Origin: CAWCCP01 sp963701245
Lineage (GTDB): Bacteria; Patescibacteriota; Saccharimonadia; Saccharimonadales; UBA4665
Assembly (NCBI GenBank): GCA_963701245.1
Contig: OY969576.1
Span: 558,001 to 622,000 of the forward strand
DNA length: 64,000 nucleotides
Direction: 5' to 3'
Within the stretch, counting starts at the first letter, position 1. Every line of letters starts with the position of its first letter. The position numbers and the translations under genes were made by a program. Below are positions 44,751 to 52,995 of this stretch, piece by piece. The notes beneath the pieces were generated by a model. It was not told where the DNA came from and searched no databases. It saw only the letters and a program-made list of their open reading frames with translations.

Positions 44751-46016
44751 TAGATAAAAAATAATGTTACCAAGCCAGTAGTGGATAGATAATAATTCGG
44801 TTACCGTAGTCAGCATGACTATGGGAACCAGGAACGACATATTTCAATCACATCTACAAACGTATCTCACCGCCGACAAAGCCGGAAAAAGCGAGTTGCT
44901 TCAGAACGTCTGTGCGGTTACTGGTATGCACCGGAAAGCGGCCATCCGGAAGTTCAGACAGCTACAGCTCAGAGGCCCGTCCGCCCCCACCAAACGTGGC
45001 AGGCCCTGCATCTATACGCCTGCTGTGACGGCTGCTTTGCATGACCTATGGCTAGCAGCCAGTGAGATTTGCGGTGAACTGCTGCATTCGGTTATTGCCG
45101 ACTATGTAGCCATACTGCAGCGTGATGGTATGTGGCAACACGGCGAAGAGACGACTACAAAGTTGCTGGCTATGAGCGAAGGGTTGGTCAAACTTCGGGT
45201 TGGCAAGTTCATGCATGCCAGTAAGATTCATCATGGCATCAGTGCCACCAAGCCGTCGCAGTTGAAAGAACTCATCCCGATTTTCATCGGACCATGGAAG
45301 AACAAACCGCCCGGGTTTGGACAATTGGATACGGTTGTTCATTGTGGCAGCAGTCTAGCCGGCGATATGGCCTGGACGGTCAACTGGACCGATGTTGCAA
45401 CGCTGTGGGGCGGCAGACGGTCCCAGTGGAATAAAGGCCAGAAGGCTACCCAGGAAAGCTTGTCGAACATTAGAGACAAATTACCATTCGTCATGTTAGG
45501 GGCTCATCCGGACACCGGCTCTGAATTCGTCAATTGGCTACTGCAAGGCTGGTGTGAGGAACAAGGCATTGAGCTGACCAGAAGCCGTCCCTACCACAAA
45601 AATGACAATGCCTACGTGGAACAGAAGAACGGGCATGTGGTCAGACGGTTCTTAGGCTACACGCGGTACGACTGCAAAGCCGTGATTCCGGTCATGAATG
45701 AGCTGTACGATGTGCTTGATGTCTACCTCAACCATTTTGTGCCGTCCAGGAAGTGCATTGAGAAAGTCCGGATCGGCAGTAAGTACAAACGGCAATACGA
45801 CAAAGCTCAAACACCATACCAACGGGTACTGGCACACGAAGCTATTGACCAAGCAGTGAAGGATAAGCTCAAAGCCGAACATGAACAACTAAACCCGTTG
45901 ATCCTCAAAAAGAAGGTTGATACACTCACTACACAAATCTTAACAATACAGAGGGATTACGGTAACCGAAACCTAGATCCAGACACTACTGTTCGGTAAC
46001 AGTTATTTATTATCTA
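44751..46016 (+). mobile_element. DDE-transposase insertion sequence
   Basis: Approximate limits from imperfect terminal inverted repeats: left TAGATAAAAAATAATGTTACC and right (minus strand) TAGATAATAAATAACTGTTACC (first 20 or so bases, given here in short), extending inward to a second shared block CGGTTACCGTA. One transposase gene fills it. It interrupts the TIR-like gene. No clear target duplication could be fixed, so the outer ends may be off by a few bases. Confidence 0.75.
44815..45999 (+). CDS. Integrase-core DDE transposase
   Basis: 394 residues. N-terminal helix-turn-helix region (GMHRKAAIRKFRQLQ) followed by the rve/DDE core: first Asp in GQLDTVVHCG, second in GAHPDTGSEFVNW, and Glu in NDNAYVEQKNGHV. 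This resembles the IS481/ISNCY-type transposases. Frame intact, so the IS may be active. Start ATG 44815 with a second ATG at 44821. The coding GC is higher than in flanking decayed genes, which fits a recent arrival. Confidence 0.85.
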   Translation: MTMGTRNDIFQSHLQTYLTADKAGKSELLQNVCAVTGMHRKAAIRKFRQLQLRGPSAPTKRGRPCIYTPAVTAALHDLWLAASEICGELLHSVIADYVAILQRDGMWQHGEETTTKLLAMSEGLVKLRVGKFMHASKIHHGISATKPSQLKELIPIFIGPWKNKPPGFGQLDTVVHCGSSLAGDMAWTVNWTDVATLWGGRRSQWNKGQKATQESLSNIRDKLPFVMLGAHPDTGSEFVNWLLQGWCEEQGIELTRSRPYHKNDNAYVEQKNGHVVRRFLGYTRYDCKAVIPVMNELYDVLDVYLNHFVPSRKCIEKVRIGSKYKRQYDKAQTPYQRVLAHEAIDQAVKDKLKAEHEQLNPLILKKKVDTLTTQILTIQRDYGNRNLDPDTTVR

Positions 46017-46812
46017 TTGCAACATCCTTTTTATATAGAGCGCATGTGTTTTGACGCCCATATTTTCCAACAAAATAGCCTAATTCAAGGATCACATTTT
46101 GCTTCGCTCGCTGCTGTAATTTATTTTCAGTATTTGATCTTCCTAAATCATCTAGTGTCAATAATACAACTGCAAAGGATGCGTTATTACCGTAATATTC
46201 AAGTTTTTCGATGATTGTTTTTCCTTTATTTGCCAAACTATTTAAAATTATTGGAGTTATTTCAATATCTTTTAAATATGATGCCACTTCATGCTTTGAA
46301 GCTTCATCATGGCCATGAACTAAAAAGACAACGTTTTCAATTTTAGGTTTAAATAATTTTGAATCTGAAGATTGTTTATCGGATTCATTGGACATCTCAG
46401 GCAAAATTTCAAGTCGCTCAACTATCGATTCGAGTTTAGTAATTCTTGGTTCAATAGATTCATGTAAAATCTCAATATTTTCACTCAAAGCCCGAGGTCC
46501 TACGCTCACAAAACCAACGCCTCGATATGAGTGTTCATATTCATTTGCATATTTTATGTTGCTGAATATAGCACCCAGTAGTTCAATATTATAATCGTTC
46601 TATTTACTGCGATTAGCCCTGGCAGCTTCCAGTTGATTATCGTTTGTTATTTCAGTAATCAGTAATTGACGGCCAGATTTTATACGCTCTTCAATTTTTT
46701 GTTTTGCTTCACTTTTCAATATAAGAAGCTGGGGTCGCGGGAGTTCATCGGAATTAGTATATTTCTTTGCGGTCATTATAATATTATACAATCTAATCGC
46801 ACGATATTAAAA

Positions 46813-47280
46813 CTAGTCGATACCTATAAATGTAATCATCTGCCATGATAGCTCCACAGATTCGATTCTTCTCATAACTTCACGACTGTTATTTTGAGAG
46901 AAGATATTCAAACTTCCTTCATAGAGAATATGTCTATCTAAAATTGCTAATTTTCTGTGGTGATTGTTAGTAAAGAGGACCTGTATTCCCCGATGCTGAA
47001 GTTTAGACATTGCTTCATAACACCGATGTTCATCATCGTGATTTCTCGGATCTCGGGTATTCACTATAATTCTCACCCTGCGATCTTTTAATTTTTGTAA
47101 AGTTGGCAATAACTGATCTAAGCGTTTATTTGTAAAGAAAGGGCATTCAACTATGGCTTCATAGAGACATTTATCTAAGTCTCTAATAAATGCTTCATAG
47201 AATGAAGTTTCATCGAGAAGCTTGGAAGTACTAAGATTATTTTGTTTTTCCTTATGTTGAGCTCGGAAAGGATTTAACAT
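46813..47280 (-). CDS. Single-domain PLD-like protein, copy 2
   Basis: 155 residues. AIVECPFFTNKRLDQLL near residue 40, then HHRKLAILDRHILYEGSLNIFSQNNSREVMRRIE, the HxK and GSLN motifs (shown in short). Clear paralogue of the 35733-36212 gene, with the same NSREVMRRI ending. Unlike copy 1 it is not preceded by a recombinase tail; its start overlaps a 46-residue gene by 7 bp in the same ATGNTAA manner. Likely a dimeric phosphodiesterase or nuclease. Confidence 0.7.
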   Translation of the reverse strand: MLNPFRAQHKEKQNNLSTSKLLDETSFYEAFIRDLDKCLYEAIVECPFFTNKRLDQLLPTLQKLKDRRVRIIVNTRDPRNHDDEHRCYEAMSKLQHRGIQVLFTNNHHRKLAILDRHILYEGSLNIFSQNNSREVMRRIESVELSWQMITFIGID

Positions 47281-47414
47281 TTCGTTTCCTTATTAGTGTT
47301 TCGATGGATATTTTCTTCATCGAGGAATTGTTTTAACTTTTGAATAATCTCTCTGACGTCTGCTTCACGATTTAAACCATCGTCAAAAGTTTCTAACTTC
47401 GTCCCCCCTGCCAT
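47274..47414 (-). CDS. Small hypothetical protein before PLD copy 2
   Basis: 46 residues: starts MAGGTKLETFDDGLNREADV, with REIIQKLKQFLDEEN behind it. Charged and helical. The stop overlaps the PLD start (ATGTTAA), so the pair is translationally coupled. It could be a remnant of the longer gene that precedes PLD in copy 1, but its sequence does not match the recombinase tail. Confidence 0.4.
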   Translation of the reverse strand: MAGGTKLETFDDGLNREADVREIIQKLKQFLDEENIHRNTNKETKC

Positions 47415-47484
47415 GAACACAGCATATGAGTAATAGTAGAAAACGACAGATTTTTTATGTTAAAAAACAGATTGATCAATTATT

Positions 47485-47813
47485 TTAATCAAAAAGACCG
47501 CGAATGGAAGCTTTTATTTGACCAAGCTTTTTGGTATTTAATAAGCCAAGTTTCGACTCAATGATTGATTGCTCAATTGTAAAGAGCTTGTCATATCGAC
47601 CATAGCTATTTACTGGTAGTTTCCCTTTTCAAAATCTTTACTCTGAATGCTGATAGCGTGCTTGCTTGTGTGTGTTTTAGAAGTTATCTGGCAAAGAATT
47701 AAGTTGTTAAAATCAGCTTTCCCAACAATAAGTGCTGGACGCTTCTTGACCTTACTAAAATCGGCATACGGAAATGACACCAGGACCACTTCACCTACTG
47801 CAAAGACGCCCAC
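47485..47813 (-). CDS. MazF/PemK-like toxin requiring a -1 frameshift
   Basis: Frame 0 from ATG 47813 encodes GEVVLVSFPYADFSKVKKRPALIV, the MazF/PemK fold, but stops at 47610 after 67 residues (ends DFEKGNYQ). The missing C-terminus, LPVNSYGRYDKLFTIEQS to IRGLFD, lies in the -1 frame and ends at 47485. The junction is G_GGA_AAC (47619-47625 on the minus strand), in phase as a slippery heptamer. A -1 slip gives a 109-residue protein, the normal length. A one-base deletion gives the same picture. MazF enzymes cleave mRNA at short sequences. Overlaps the MazE-like gene by 19 bp. Confidence 0.7.
47619..47625 (-). promoter_or_regulatory. Candidate -1 frameshift site G_GGA_AAC in the mazF-like gene
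   Basis: On the minus strand the zero-frame codons are AAG GGA AAC, so the heptamer G GGA AAC fits X XXY YYZ exactly. The -1 frame then reads CTA CCA GTA AAT and continues the MazF family sequence. Confidence 0.45.
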
Positions 47814-48034
47814 GCTTTGTCCTCTTCAGGGTCATCCCAATCACTGAGTGAATTTAAACTAAGCAGATATTCTTCGTTGAATTTCAAGGACTTTTTACTC
47901 TTAAGTGGTGTAATTTTAATTTCGCCCTTTTTGGCTTTGATCTCGACTTCTCTACCTAGGCCACTTTCTTCAAGTAATGGCTTGGGAATACGTACACCTT
48001 TTGAATTACCTATAGTTATGATTGCTGCTTTCAT
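47795..48034 (-). CDS. MazE/AbrB-like antitoxin
   Basis: 79 residues from ATG 48034. The swapped-hairpin AbrB/MazE motif is clear: IITIGNSKGVRIPKPLLEESGL, followed by VEIKAKKGEIKITPL. The acidic C-terminus (SDWDDPEEDKAWASLQ) would wrap the toxin. A near-consensus promoter with an inverted repeat (ACATACA..TGTATGT) between its -35 and -10 boxes lies at 48044-48073, as expected for autorepression. The stop overlaps the toxin start. Confidence 0.85.
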   Translation of the reverse strand: MKAAIITIGNSKGVRIPKPLLEESGLGREVEIKAKKGEIKITPLKSKKSLKFNEEYLLSLNSLSDWDDPEEDKAWASLQ

Positions 48035-48043
48035 AGTAATTAC

Positions 48044-48073
48044 ATTATACATACAACGAAAAGTGTATGTCAA
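48044..48073 (-). promoter_or_regulatory. MazEF promoter with operator palindrome
   Basis: Minus strand TTGACA (48068-48073), 18-bp spacer, TATAAT (48044-48049). An inverted repeat with 7-bp arms fills the spacer. The -10 box ends 9 nt before the antitoxin ATG, leaving almost no leader. Confidence 0.75.
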
Positions 48074-48215
48074 CGCTTGTGCACTCACTTCAGAGGCATT
48101 TCTCAATTCTATTATTTAGAATTATTGGTTACCTCAACGGATAGAAAAGTTCGATTAGTAGAATCATTGTAGCCTGTCATCGTAAGCTATGCTTGAGAAT
48201 TCACGTACGCCAGTT

Positions 48216-49184
48216 CTATGTGTCTAATGTGATATTTTCTTTATTAACACGCCAGCCGAGCGTGCCTTGTATGTTTTCGATGGCGTCCAAGACCACTGCT
48301 CCATGAAGATCACCTGCTCCGATAACTACATCGCGACCGCTTCGTAGCTCTTGAATGGTGGAGCGTAAGAGCGCCACATCTCTTTCTCTGTTTACAATTA
48401 TAGAGAAATGCTGCATTGGAGTGACGAACGCTTTCCTCTCACGAAGGGCGTATGGAGCAAATGTCTCACGACGCATCCATTTGGCAAATCGGCGCAAATC
48501 TGTCACTTCTACGTTATCAAGTATCCCAATCCCCAGATCCGAAAGCGACCTTATCGTGTCTGCTGCAAAGGTATCCGGTAGGTCGCCTTTAACTGTGGTG
48601 TAGCGATCGAGCGCTTGCCTAAAGTATTGGTCAAGTGGCGGTCGGTCGCCGTCAGTTATAGCACTCCATTGTGGCCCTAACCGCCACTGTAAGTACTTCG
48701 CAGTCCTACTAACGCCATAGGCGTTAGCTAAGTTTGCCCATGATTCGGAGCCTAGTCCGAAGCTTACTACCCGTTCGTGACCGGCATCCCTGAAATGTTT
48801 CTCTACTACGGCTACTTCACCTTCTTTACAGAAAATAGCTTCATCAGGCGCGAGGATATCAGGATTGCGGACTCGCTCTTCTACGATTAAGGTCGGAGAA
48901 TCTAGGGACTTATCTGGAGAAACAAATATCGATTGGCATGCAGTTTGGACTAAGGATAGCTCGTCGGGGGTACCAGAATGTAGCGTACCAAGCATGAATA
49001 ATTGTTGCGAGGTGCCATCATCCATTTCTACCAGGAGCCGTGTTAGATGGACTCCATTGTATGGGTCTTGCTCGACTAACCCAATATCTGTATCGCACAC
49101 ACGGCTATATGTTGCATCAATGCTAGCACGGTATATAACATCTAAATCGAGATCGTGGCGTTCGGTAGATGTTAAACTTTCCAT
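48216..49184 (-). CDS. Hypothetical protein, weak similarity to TraB/ChaN/EreA-type fold
   Basis: 322 residues. Patterns that suggest this superfamily: MLGTLHSGTPDEL near residue 75, LIVEERVRNP near residue 118, and a C-terminal RERDVALLRSTIQEL followed by DVVIGAGDLHGAVV. In TraB/ChaN/EreA-like proteins, GxxH, Glu and a late HxG form the active site, but the middle of this protein does not align obviously. Call is tentative. No signal peptide. It stands alone. Confidence 0.4.
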   Translation of the reverse strand: MESLTSTERHDLDLDVIYRASIDATYSRVCDTDIGLVEQDPYNGVHLTRLLVEMDDGTSQQLFMLGTLHSGTPDELSLVQTACQSIFVSPDKSLDSPTLIVEERVRNPDILAPDEAIFCKEGEVAVVEKHFRDAGHERVVSFGLGSESWANLANAYGVSRTAKYLQWRLGPQWSAITDGDRPPLDQYFRQALDRYTTVKGDLPDTFAADTIRSLSDLGIGILDNVEVTDLRRFAKWMRRETFAPYALRERKAFVTPMQHFSIIVNRERDVALLRSTIQELRSGRDVVIGAGDLHGAVVLDAIENIQGTLGWRVNKENITLDT

Positions 49185-49562
49185 TTCGTGTGTTGTGACG
49201 CGCTAAGGTTTATACGATTCAAACTATATATTGCTCCGACGATCTTATGTTATCCGAAAAATAGTATGTGGCCGCTGGCTCGAGTCAGTTTTTATATTAT
49301 GCCACAATAGGTTCGGTAATCCTCCTGGAGCCTCTGCCAGTAACTACTCTAGAGATAAAAGCTTCCGCCTGATGTAATTTTCTGAATTTTTCATGGCTCA
49401 AACTCTGTTAAGTTGGGTTCGATTCCTAATCGGAGACATGAAAAGTGTGCTTTAGATTCACCAATATAAATTATCAATACATAGAGCGTATGATAAGATC
49501 ACATCACATAAACAAGCACATAAGTACTAAACAAATAAAACTTAGAAAAGATATATCTCATA
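49185..49562. other. Gene-free interval with recombinase and tRNA-like remnants
   Basis: Holds att-like repeat copy B at 49302-49339, whose minus strand still reads WQRLQEDYRTYCGII then a stop. At 49413-49438 there is a T-arm-like block, TTGGG TTCGATT CCTAA followed by TCGGAGACA, resembling the 3' end of a tRNA with no 5' part. No coding frame is seen. Confidence 0.5.
49302..49339. repeat. 38-bp att-like repeat, copy B
   Basis: Same as the 36242 copy except for one C to T change, ending GCCTCTGCCA. It precedes the first lectin-like gene by about 300 bp. Confidence 0.6.
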
Positions 49563-49591
49563 TTGACATAAGCGTTATGCAGAATTATGAT
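49563..49591 (+). promoter_or_regulatory. Consensus promoter of lectin-like gene 1
   Basis: TTGACA (49563-49568), 17-bp spacer, TATGAT (49586-49591). The spacer start TAAGCGTTAT is shared with the promoter of the second copy at 50893, showing common origin. Confidence 0.75.
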
Positions 49592-49636
49592 ACATTTATT
49601 AACTCTCAATAATTTTAAAAAAAGGAATTAATAAAA

Positions 49637-50214
49637 ATGAGATTATTCCATAACAGAATACGATTAAATCAACATGGGTTTGATCATATTTTTGTAGCCG
49701 TGGCTTTCATAGCTATTATAGGTATCACTGGTGCGGGATATATTGTCTTAAGCGGCATAGTACCGTAGGTACTTCCCGTGCTGCAGCAGGCTCGGGAAAT
49801 CAGTTTTGCGGTGGTGGTGCTAGTGGCTGCCTTAATGCTTGGGGTGGCGGTCCATGGGTAGACGCCTATAAAATAGGGTATGCCAACAATGATTTCTACA
49901 CTCAAAGTATAAGTAACGGTGCGGCCACATACATTATGGACTCTGGCGTCAATGCATGGAGTGGCAAATGCATCGGCGATTCCTATAATCTGTCAGGCAA
50001 CTATGCTGCCAGTCTTGATCCGTGCCCAGGCAGTAGTCAAGGAGCAGGCTGGGGCACCGAATTCCATGTTCAAACTCAAGGTTGTACCAGAGGATGGGTA
50101 GCTTTCCATAATAACCACTGGAACGGGTACTTGTATCCTATTGGAAATTATAACGGTGCTAATTTTCATCTCAATGGGTCGCTATTCTGTTTCAAGGTGT
50201 TTAACGCGGTCTGA
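49637..50214 (+). pseudogene. Secreted lectin-like protein 1, frameshifted
   Basis: Reading from ATG 49637: RIRLNQHGFDHIFVAVAFIAI and a TM, then a premature stop at about 49769 because one base is missing near 49755 compared with copy 2 at 50959. In the shifted frame the rest is intact: GTSRAAAGSGNQFCGGG, CLNAWGGGPWVDAY, GKCIGDSYN, SLDPCPGSSQG, NGANFHLNGSLFCF. About 65% alike to copy 2. The mature domain, with repeated Trp/Gly and paired Cys, resembles a ricin-type beta-trefoil or similar carbohydrate-binding fold. Confidence 0.7.
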
Positions 50215-50249
50215 GTAAAAAAATAAGAAGGGCCCATATTACTTGACGT

Positions 50250-50803
50250 CGGTACTGTGTTGTGGTTAGCCATACTATCGTTCGAAGATGCCTACATTAC
50301 AATGCGCTGTAAATACCATACGGTTAAACCCATGGTGCTCTCTGCCGCTACGGACCCAACGTATAGGGCCTGGACTTCGATGTTAGTAAGCTTGCGTAGC
50401 ACCATGTTATCGTAGAATTTAACAATAACTCCTATGACATCTAATATGTCTATGTCCACAACCTGTCAAACTTGACCACACAGTCCTTTATGATGATGAC
50501 TCGGATGCTCGGTGTTGATTATTATGCATACATAGCAACATAACAGCCTGTCGAACAGGGGCAGTAACATTTATATTCGGTTGATAGCTCGAAATGGACT
50601 CTTAATCTCTGCTCACGTTACACATGCTTTAGGCAGTTTGAGAGTGTTTTGCAGAAAGTCGCTTCGCCACAGTGAGTTGAGCTCAATAACTTTATGGGAT
50701 CGTAATGGGGTGCAAAATTTGAAAAGATTAGTAACAGCCCTCCCCCAGTCGAAAAATTAGTTATACCACAATAGGTTCGATAATCATATTTAAGCCTCTG
50801 CCA
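50250..50803 (-). pseudogene. Degenerate PLD gene plus recombinase tail
   Basis: By eye the plus strand at 50380-50600 aligns, with many changes, to the reverse of PLD copy 1 (shared ATCG-GTAGAA, ACTCCT, GACTCGGATG, GGTGTTGATT, CTCGAAATGGACTC blocks). At 50680-50803 it matches the PLD start and the recombinase tail, ending in att-like copy C (50766-50803; WQRLKYDYRTYCGI). No frame is open throughout. It is an old copy of the 35733-36279 module. Region 50215-50250 shows nothing. Confidence 0.55.
50766..50803. repeat. 38-bp att-like repeat, copy C
   Basis: The most diverged copy: CCACAATAGGTTCG is kept, the middle differs, and the end is GCCTCTGCCA. Confidence 0.5.
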
Positions 50804-50892
50804 GAGTATAGCCACTATACCAATTTGCATCTTCTCTGAATTTTAAAAAGTATTTCATTTAAAATTAGTACTCAGTATTGATCAATCTCGTA

Positions 50893-50922
50893 TTGACATA
50901 AGCGTTATACAGAGATTACAAT
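50893..50922 (+). promoter_or_regulatory. Promoter of lectin-like gene 2
   Basis: TTGACA (50893-50898), 18-bp spacer, TACAAT (50917-50922). Shares ATTGACATAAGCGTTAT with the first copy. Confidence 0.7.
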
Positions 50923-50958
50923 TCGTGTAATTCATTGATTAATAACTGAAACAAAAAT

Positions 50959-51540
50959 ATGAGATTTTTTAATGATAGAAAACGCTTAAATCAAGGTGGT
51001 TTTGATCATATTTTTGTGGCAGTGGTTTTTATAGTTGTTATAGGCATTATTGGTGCCGGATATATTGTCGTAAATGGTCATAGTGCGAAAGGTACTTCCC
51101 ATGCGGCAGCGGGATATGGAAACCAGCTCTGTACTACATACCATAATACCTTAACTTGCCTTAACGCCTGGAATGGCGGTCCATGGGTCGATGTCTACTC
51201 GCACCTGGGAACTGGCAACAATGATTTCAGCATTGGCGCTGCAAACGGTTACTGGCACATTGCTGATACCGGAAACGGTAACATTTCTTGGATTGGTAAG
51301 TGCATAGGTAGCGCATATAACGATCCAAATGGTGACGAGGCCAGTCTTGATCCGTGCCCTTACTCGGGCTATAGCGGTGGTTGGGGTACTAATTTCATAC
51401 GCTACAACTGTTCCGGCGGATATGAATTTAAAGATGTACACTCTGGAAAATATTTATTTCCAAATGGCTGGGCAAACGGCGCTAATTTTGACCTCTATGG
51501 CTCTAGCGCTTTCTGTTTCAGACTATATTCGCCGGCCTGA
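50959..51540 (+). CDS. Secreted lectin-like protein 2
   Basis: 193 residues. The N-terminus LNQGGFDHIFVAVVFIVVIG leads one TM/signal anchor at about 15-38, of a type common at the start of CPR pilin-like and secreted proteins. The outer domain has LTCLNAWNGGPWVDVY, GKCIGSAYND, ASLDPCPYS, GGWGTNF and a C-terminal FDLYGSSAFCF; six Cys could pair. The repeated Trp/Gly/Asp pattern hints at a beta-trefoil carbohydrate-binding fold, not proven. Intact version of the frameshifted gene 1.3 kb upstream. Confidence 0.6.
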   Translation: MRFFNDRKRLNQGGFDHIFVAVVFIVVIGIIGAGYIVVNGHSAKGTSHAAAGYGNQLCTTYHNTLTCLNAWNGGPWVDVYSHLGTGNNDFSIGAANGYWHIADTGNGNISWIGKCIGSAYNDPNGDEASLDPCPYSGYSGGWGTNFIRYNCSGGYEFKDVHSGKYLFPNGWANGANFDLYGSSAFCFRLYSPA

Positions 51541-51749
51541 ATTAAAAAAACCATAGTAGTTCAGCCTACTTGACGCGATATCGTCGATATAATTTGGTGA
51601 ACGCATTGTGCCGTTATCTTTTTGCTTCAATGTAGTGAGTGAATAAATTAAAATATTCTTAACGTATTAGTCTATAGGTAAATTATTACAGTTGGGGACA
51701 TTATTTAAGCGTAAGCTAAAAATGTATCGTGATAAAAAAAGGAGGGCTT

Positions 51750-52949
51750 ATGGCAAAAGATGATATTAGAAAGTTTAAAATTAAATTTTCAGACAAGGCG
51801 CTTTTTGATTTAAAAGAACGTATTAAAAATACACGTTGGCCGGATCAAGAGACCGTGCTGGATGACACGCAAGGTTTGCAACTGAATACTATGAAAAAAT
51901 TAGCTCGCTATTGGACCAATAACTTTGAGTGGCGAAAAATTGAAGCTAAGATGAATTCTTACCCGCAGTTTATTACTAATATCGACGGACTCGATATTCA
52001 TTTTATTCATGTTCGCTCAAAAAATAAGGATGCTATGCCAATCATTATTACGCACGGTTGGCCAGGTTCTATTGTCGAACAGTTAAAAGTTATAGAGCCG
52101 CTCACGAACCCAACTGAAAATGGCGCCGCAGAAGAAAATGCCTTCCATGTAGTTATCCCATCACTTCCAGGCCATGGTTTTTCTGGTAAGCCCTCAGAAC
52201 CAAGGGAGTGGAATCCCGACAGGATTGCAAAAGCCTGGGTAGAGTTGATGAAACGACTTGGATATGATCGATTTGTAGCCCAAGGTGGAGACTGGGGCAA
52301 TGCTGTTTCTGAAGCTATGGCTTTGCAGGAACCAAAAGAGCTACTTGCTATTTCTACAAACATGGCCGCTACTGTACCCCCTGCTATTTCCAAGGCTCTT
52401 TCCTTAAATGGTCCAACACCGAAAGGACTTAGCTCTGATGAGAGTAAAGCTTGGAAGCAACTTAACTACTTTTACAATAGAGGAAGCGGCTATGCGAATG
52501 AAATGAGTAACCGCCCGCAGACACTTTACTCAATTGTTGATTCGCCTGTCGGCTTAGCTGCATGGATGCTAGACCATGATATTGCCAGTGAGGAACTTAT
52601 TGCTCGAGTATTCGACGGCAAATCTGAAGGATTAACCCGCGATGATATCCTAAACAACATAACACTCTACTGGCTTACCAATACCGCAATTTCTTCGGCG
52701 CGCCTATATTGGGATACGGCACAGACCTCCAACGGTGGTGGATTCTTTGACGTTCGTGGAGTCAAAATTCCAGTCGCAGTAAGTGCGTTTCCTGATGAAA
52801 TTTATCAGGCCCCGCGAAGCTGGACAGAAAAAGCATACCCAAATTTAATTCACTACAAACGACTCGATAAAGGCGGACACTTTGCAGCTTGGGAACAGCC
52901 TGAAACATTCAGTAAGGAATTACAAGATTCGTTCAGATCGCTCCGTTAG
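51750..52949 (+). CDS. Epoxide hydrolase family protein (EHN domain, alpha/beta hydrolase)
   Basis: 399 residues from ATG 51750 (AAAGGAGG upstream). The N-terminal EHN domain (LFDLKERIKNTRWPDQ) precedes the alpha/beta-hydrolase core: oxyanion motif HGWPGS, nucleophile Asp in QGGDWGNAV, and the His in DKGGHFAAWEQPE. Expected chemistry is hydrolysis of epoxides to diols through an ester intermediate. Such genes are usually acquired horizontally in small genomes. Stands alone; the 51541-51749 interval shows no gene. Confidence 0.85.
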   Translation: MAKDDIRKFKIKFSDKALFDLKERIKNTRWPDQETVLDDTQGLQLNTMKKLARYWTNNFEWRKIEAKMNSYPQFITNIDGLDIHFIHVRSKNKDAMPIIITHGWPGSIVEQLKVIEPLTNPTENGAAEENAFHVVIPSLPGHGFSGKPSEPREWNPDRIAKAWVELMKRLGYDRFVAQGGDWGNAVSEAMALQEPKELLAISTNMAATVPPAISKALSLNGPTPKGLSSDESKAWKQLNYFYNRGSGYANEMSNRPQTLYSIVDSPVGLAAWMLDHDIASEELIARVFDGKSEGLTRDDILNNITLYWLTNTAISSARLYWDTAQTSNGGGFFDVRGVKIPVAVSAFPDEIYQAPRSWTEKAYPNLIHYKRLDKGGHFAAWEQPETFSKELQDSFRSLR

Positions 52950-52995
52950 TTGATGTCCTTATTTCATTCAATATATGGATTGTAATAAATGCTTC

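Larger units (their letters stand above)
44606..46776 (-). pseudogene. TIR-like effector (CAP12/PCTIR type) broken by a stop and an IS
   Basis: Minus strand. The frame from ATG 46776 runs MTAKKYTNSDELPRPQ, meets TAG at 46600-46602, then continues in the same frame with NDYNIELLGAIFSN and the TIR-like core: VVFLVHGHDEASKHEVASYL, FAVVLLTLDDLG and RAKQNVILELGYFVGKYG. It breaks at about CALYKKDVA, where the IS at 44751-46016 lies. Beyond the IS the C-terminus resumes: LPSDYNGVIYFPLD, WKIPLAKELSAAGL, stop at 44606. These motifs match nucleotide-binding TIR effectors of the Pycsar/CBASS kind, which typically degrade NAD+. No cyclase gene is visible nearby. TATAAT ends 6 nt before the ATG. Confidence 0.8.

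Noticed and set aside
42100..46602. Recoded stop codons (TAA, TAG as sense)
   Set aside because: TAA, TAG and TGA all end clearly bounded genes here (for example TGA in aroC, TAG in the 9.4-kb small genes); isolated internal stops sit only in decaying genes.
48216..49184. Erythromycin esterase (EreA)
   Set aside because: Only scattered motif resemblance; the central region does not match, so a resistance function is not claimed.
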